Shown: piece after piece, positions 5,917 to 8,137 of the stretch
How positions within the stretch are numbered: the stretch's first letter is position 1
How the letters are laid out: each line of letters starts with the position of its first letter
From: Sphingomonadales bacterium
GTDB taxonomy: Bacteria > Pseudomonadota > Alphaproteobacteria > Sphingomonadales > Sphingomonadaceae
Length of the DNA stretch: 8,137 nucleotides
Direction of reading: 5' to 3'
Assembly (NCBI GenBank): GCA_028868335.1
Contig: JAGWUU010000140.1
Location: 1 to 8,137, forward strand
The notes under the pieces: generated by a model
The model's input: only the letters and a program-made list of their open reading frames with translations
Told to the model about the DNA's origin: nothing
The model's database searches: none
Program-made: the position numbers and the translations under genes

Positions 5917-6698
5917 CCACTTTTCACAACCTTGATTCGATCGACGCAAAGATCGCGGCGCGGGACGTTTCCGTTTTTTATGGCGACAAGCAGGCGATCG
6001 ACAACGTCTCGATCGACATCGGCCAGGAATATGTGACCGCCTTCATCGGCCCCTCCGGCTGCGGCAAATCGACGTTCCTGCGCACGTTGAACAGGATGAA
6101 CGACACGATCGCCGGCGCAAGGGTGGAAGGCGAGATCAAGCTCGACGGTGAGGACATCTACAGATCAGACCTGGACGTGGTGCAACTGCGCGCGCGGGTC
6201 GGCATGGTGTTCCAAAAGCCCAACCCGTTCCCCAAGTCGATCTTCGAAAACGTCGCATATGGTCCTCGCATTCACGGCCTTGCTGGCAACAAGGTCGAAC
6301 TGGAGGATATCGTCGAACGCTCGCTGCGCCGCGCAGGCCTGTGGGATGAGGTCAAGGACCGACTGGGGGACAGCGGCACCGCCCTTTCTGGCGGGCAGCA
6401 GCAGCGCCTGTGCATCGCTCGTGCCATCGCCGTCGATCCGGAGGTGATCCTGATGGACGAGCCCTGCTCGGCGCTTGACCCGATCGCCACCGCGCGGATC
6501 GAGGAACTGATCGACGAGTTGCGTGGCAACTACGCCATCGTCATCGTTACCCATTCGATGCAACAGGCCGCCCGAGTCTCCCAGCGAACCGCCTTCTTTC
6601 ACCTGGGCAAGATGGTCGAATACGGCAAGACGTCCGACATCTTCACAGCTCCGCGGGAAGAACGAACGAAAGACTACATTACCGGACGTTACGGTTAG
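5913..6698 (+). CDS. pstB: Phosphate import ATP-binding protein PstB
   Basis: The cytoplasmic ATPase that powers the PstCA permease and, with PhoU, relays transport state to PhoR. It has 261 residues, normal for PstB. Intact motifs are Walker A GPSGCGKST (46-54), Q-loop Gln101 in VFQKPNPFP, ABC signature LSGGQQQR (158-165), Walker B VILMDEP (178-184), D-loop SALD (186-189) and H-loop His214 in VTHSM. The segments FQKPNPFPKSI and ENVAYGPRIHG are characteristic of PstB. The start is a GTG whose bases overlap the pstA stop (GTGA, 4-bp overlap), a classic coupled junction; a GAG about 9 nt upstream may act as a ribosome site. The Shine-Dalgarno-like GAG lies in a small 5-bp hairpin (5896-5909). 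Confidence 0.97.
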   Translation: MTTFHNLDSIDAKIAARDVSVFYGDKQAIDNVSIDIGQEYVTAFIGPSGCGKSTFLRTLNRMNDTIAGARVEGEIKLDGEDIYRSDLDVVQLRARVGMVFQKPNPFPKSIFENVAYGPRIHGLAGNKVELEDIVERSLRRAGLWDEVKDRLGDSGTALSGGQQQRLCIARAIAVDPEVILMDEPCSALDPIATARIEELIDELRGNYAIVIVTHSMQQAARVSQRTAFFHLGKMVEYGKTSDIFTAPREERTKDYITGRYG

Positions 6699-6706
6699 GA
6701 TTTTCC

Positions 6707-7390
6707 ATGGCACACGAACATACCGTCAAGGCTTTCGACGAAGACATCACTCGCCTGCGCGGCCTGATTGCCGAGATGGGCGGGCTGGCCGAAGTGTCGA
6801 TCGGCGAAGCAATGAACGCGCTGGTAAAAGGCAACCGCGAACTGGCCAACGAAGTGGTCGCCCGCGACAAACGGATTGATGCACTCGAAGCCGAGATCGA
6901 CAAGCTGGCAGTCCGCATCATCGCCTTGCGAGCACCCATGGCGGACGATCTTCGCGAAGTTATCGCTGCGCTGAAGATCGCCGGCGTGGTCGAGCGGATC
7001 GGCGACTACGCCAAGAACATCGCCAAGAGCACCAACAAGATCCAGGGCCGCCGCCAGTTTGAGCCGCTGACCCTGATCCCGGCCATGGCTGAACTGGCCA
7101 GCGAAATGGTTCATGACGTACTCACCGCCTATGCTGCGCGTGATGCCGAACTGGCTGCGGAAATCGTAGCCCGCGATGACAAGGTCGACGCGTTCTACGA
7201 AAGTATTTTTCGTAACCTTGTCAGCCATATGATGGAAAATCCTTCGACAATATCGAGTGCGGCACAATTGCTGTTCGTCGCCCGCAATATCGAACGGATC
7301 GGTGATCACGCCACTAACGTCGCTGAGATGGTCTATTTCGCCGCGACCGGGTCGTATCTGACCGACAAGGAAGACAAAACCGGAGTTTGA
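6707..7390 (+). CDS. phoU: Phosphate signalling adaptor PhoU
   Basis: The cytoplasmic negative regulator that links Pst transport activity to PhoR, keeping the Pho regulon off when phosphate is sufficient. Its 227 residues form two tandem PhoU domains of three-helix type. The metal-binding-type signature ERIGDYAKNIAK lies at 96-107 and its repeat ERIGDHATNVAE at 196-207, spaced exactly 100 residues apart. The first domain spans about 10-110 and the second about 120-215. A TAGGA sequence overlapping the pstB stop (6696-6700) is a good ribosome site 6 nt before the ATG, so the 8-bp gap implies coupling to pstB. It lies directly before phoB with a 4-bp gap. No internal promoter or Pho box was seen. 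Confidence 0.96.
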   Translation: MAHEHTVKAFDEDITRLRGLIAEMGGLAEVSIGEAMNALVKGNRELANEVVARDKRIDALEAEIDKLAVRIIALRAPMADDLREVIAALKIAGVVERIGDYAKNIAKSTNKIQGRRQFEPLTLIPAMAELASEMVHDVLTAYAARDAELAAEIVARDDKVDAFYESIFRNLVSHMMENPSTISSAAQLLFVARNIERIGDHATNVAEMVYFAATGSYLTDKEDKTGV

Positions 7391-7394
7391 GGCG

Positions 7395-8084
7395 ATGAGC
7401 GCCCCACGCCTGCTGCTGGTCGAGGACGACCCTGCCCTCGCCGAATTGCTGGAATTCCGCTTCAAGGCGGAAGGCTATACCATAGCCGTCACCCCGGACG
7501 GCGATGAGGCGCTCCTGCTCGCGCAGGAGGAAGTGCCTGATCTGGTCGTGCTCGACTGGATGATCGAGGGCACCAGCGGCATTGAGGTTTGTCGCCGCTT
7601 GCGGCGCGACAAGGCTACCGCCCATGTGCCGATCATCATGCTGACCGCGCGGGGGGCCGAGGATGACAAGATTCGCGGCCTAGAAACCGGCGCAGATGAT
7701 TTCGTCACAAAGCCCTTCTCGCCGCGCGAACTGATTGCCCGGGTCGGCGCTATCATGCGTCGAATCCGCCCCGCACTTGCGGGTGAAACGCTAAGCGTCG
7801 GTGACCTTTCGCTAGACGCCACAGCTCATAAGGTAACGCGCAAAGGCCAGATCATCGCCTTGGGGCCGACCGAGTTTCGCTTGCTCAAGTTCTTCATGGA
7901 GCACCCCGGGCGTGTATTCAGCCGCGGGCAACTGCTCGATGCCGTTTGGGGCACCGACAGCGACATCGAACTTCGCACCGTCGATGTGCACATTCGCCGT
8001 TTGCGCAAGGGCATTGAGCAGCCGGGCGTACCCGATCCCGTTAGAACCGTGCGGTCTGCGGGTTATTCGCTCGAAGCCGTCTGA
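7395..8084 (+). CDS. phoB: Phosphate regulon response regulator PhoB (OmpR/PhoB family)
   Basis: The DNA-binding response regulator activated by PhoR; as a phosphorylated dimer it binds Pho boxes such as those at 93-110 and 2152-2169. It has 229 residues. The receiver domain (about 4-120) has the acidic pair Glu10/Asp11, phosphoacceptor Asp54 in VVLDWM, Thr84 in MLTARG and Lys106 in VTKPFSP. The winged-helix effector domain (about 130-228) contains LGPTEFRLLKFFMEHPGRVF (156-175) and the recognition helix RTVDVHIRRLRKGI (194-207), ending in the RTVRSAGYSL wing. The start is supported by GGAG at 7382-7385, 9 nt before the ATG. It is the last gene of the pst operon and separated from phoR by about 6 kb. 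Linkage plus the typical LLVEDDPAL/TARGAEDDK sequence makes PhoB more likely than a paralogue. Confidence 0.95.
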   Translation: MSAPRLLLVEDDPALAELLEFRFKAEGYTIAVTPDGDEALLLAQEEVPDLVVLDWMIEGTSGIEVCRRLRRDKATAHVPIIMLTARGAEDDKIRGLETGADDFVTKPFSPRELIARVGAIMRRIRPALAGETLSVGDLSLDATAHKVTRKGQIIALGPTEFRLLKFFMEHPGRVFSRGQLLDAVWGTDSDIELRTVDVHIRRLRKGIEQPGVPDPVRTVRSAGYSLEAV

Positions 8085-8137
8085 AGCCGTAATTTTACGA
8101 CCAACCAGTCCTCGTGGCGCCAGACGCTGATCACGTT
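8063..8137 (-). CDS. Possible C-terminal end of an unidentified convergent gene (partial)
   Basis: The minus strand is open from the window edge at 8137 to a TAA at 8063-8065, giving 24 residues that include ISVWRHEDWLVVKLRLQ. The first 13 codons at the window edge all end in G or C, as in real genes here, and the residue pattern looks like a beta-strand-rich protein end. If real, it overlaps the phoB 3' end by 22 bp, tail to tail. I do not recognise the family, and the fragment is too short to be certain; the alternative is a noncoding phoB downstream region with chance openness. Confidence 0.35.
   Translation of the reverse strand, partial: NVISVWRHEDWLVVKLRLQTASSE

Noticed and set aside
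5266..5949. A 227-codon minus-strand open frame opposite pstA.
   Set aside because: Low-complexity His/Arg/Gln/Gly-rich translation typical of a complementary-strand shadow; pstA motifs are intact on the other strand.
6695..7465. A 256-codon minus-strand open frame spanning phoU and the start of phoB.
   Set aside because: Antisense to two genes with clear signatures; no domain or upstream ribosome site seen.
8071..8090. Tandem near-duplicate decamers (TCGAAGCCGT / CTGAAGCCGT) at the phoB stop.
   Set aside because: Only 8 of 10 matching, two copies, no link to a known element; likely chance or minor slippage.
8088..8099. CGTAA-TT-TTACG inverted repeat after phoB as a terminator.
   Set aside because: AT-rich 5-bp arms with a 2-nt loop cannot form a stable terminator and no T-run follows.
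1..8137. Mobile elements, CRISPR arrays, phage or defence genes.
   Set aside because: No transposase, integrase, spaced repeats or defence domains; all genes belong to phosphate uptake and signalling or look like chromosomal envelope functions.

Overview
The window reads as the phosphate-starvation (Pho) locus of a GC-rich alphaproteobacterium. Dense high-GC3 coding, the order phoR / pstSCAB-phoU-phoB and the extended PstC and PstA forms suggest a sphingomonad (Sphingomonadales). That placement is inference from family knowledge, not a search result.

Layout from left to right. A complete tRNA-Glu(CTC) gene (2-76) is followed by a 90-bp gap holding one good Pho box (93-110). Then comes phoR (167-1348, +), the sensor kinase. 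A leftward gene (1355-2023, -) encodes a signal-peptide-bearing DUF2490 family outer-membrane-type protein; it meets phoR tail to tail with 6 bp between stop codons. The 193-bp divergent region 2024-2216 carries four PhoB-box-like sites arranged as two back-to-back pairs (2075-2113 and 2131-2169). Rightward follows a tight, apparently complete operon: pstS (lipoprotein phosphate-binding protein), pstC, pstA, pstB (high-affinity ABC importer), phoU (signalling adaptor) and phoB (response regulator). Gaps are 21 bp (pstS-pstC), an 8-bp overlap (pstC-pstA), a 4-bp overlap (pstA-pstB), 8 bp (pstB-phoU) and 4 bp (phoU-phoB). The last 53 bp probably hold the C-terminal end of a convergent minus-strand gene that runs off the window.

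How it works together. By the established model, PstSCAB imports phosphate and, through PhoU, keeps PhoR from phosphorylating PhoB when phosphate is plentiful. In starvation PhoR phosphorylates PhoB, which binds Pho boxes. Boxes lie before phoR and before pstS...phoB, so both halves of the two-component system look positively autoregulated from separate promoters. The box arrangement also predicts that the DUF2490 protein is co-induced, which would add an uncharacterised outer-membrane component to this regulon.

Every complete gene is intact. I saw no mobile element, CRISPR array or pseudogene. The most interesting parts are the paired inverted Pho-box architecture, the DUF2490 gene it appears to control, and the terminator-less convergence of that gene on phoR.
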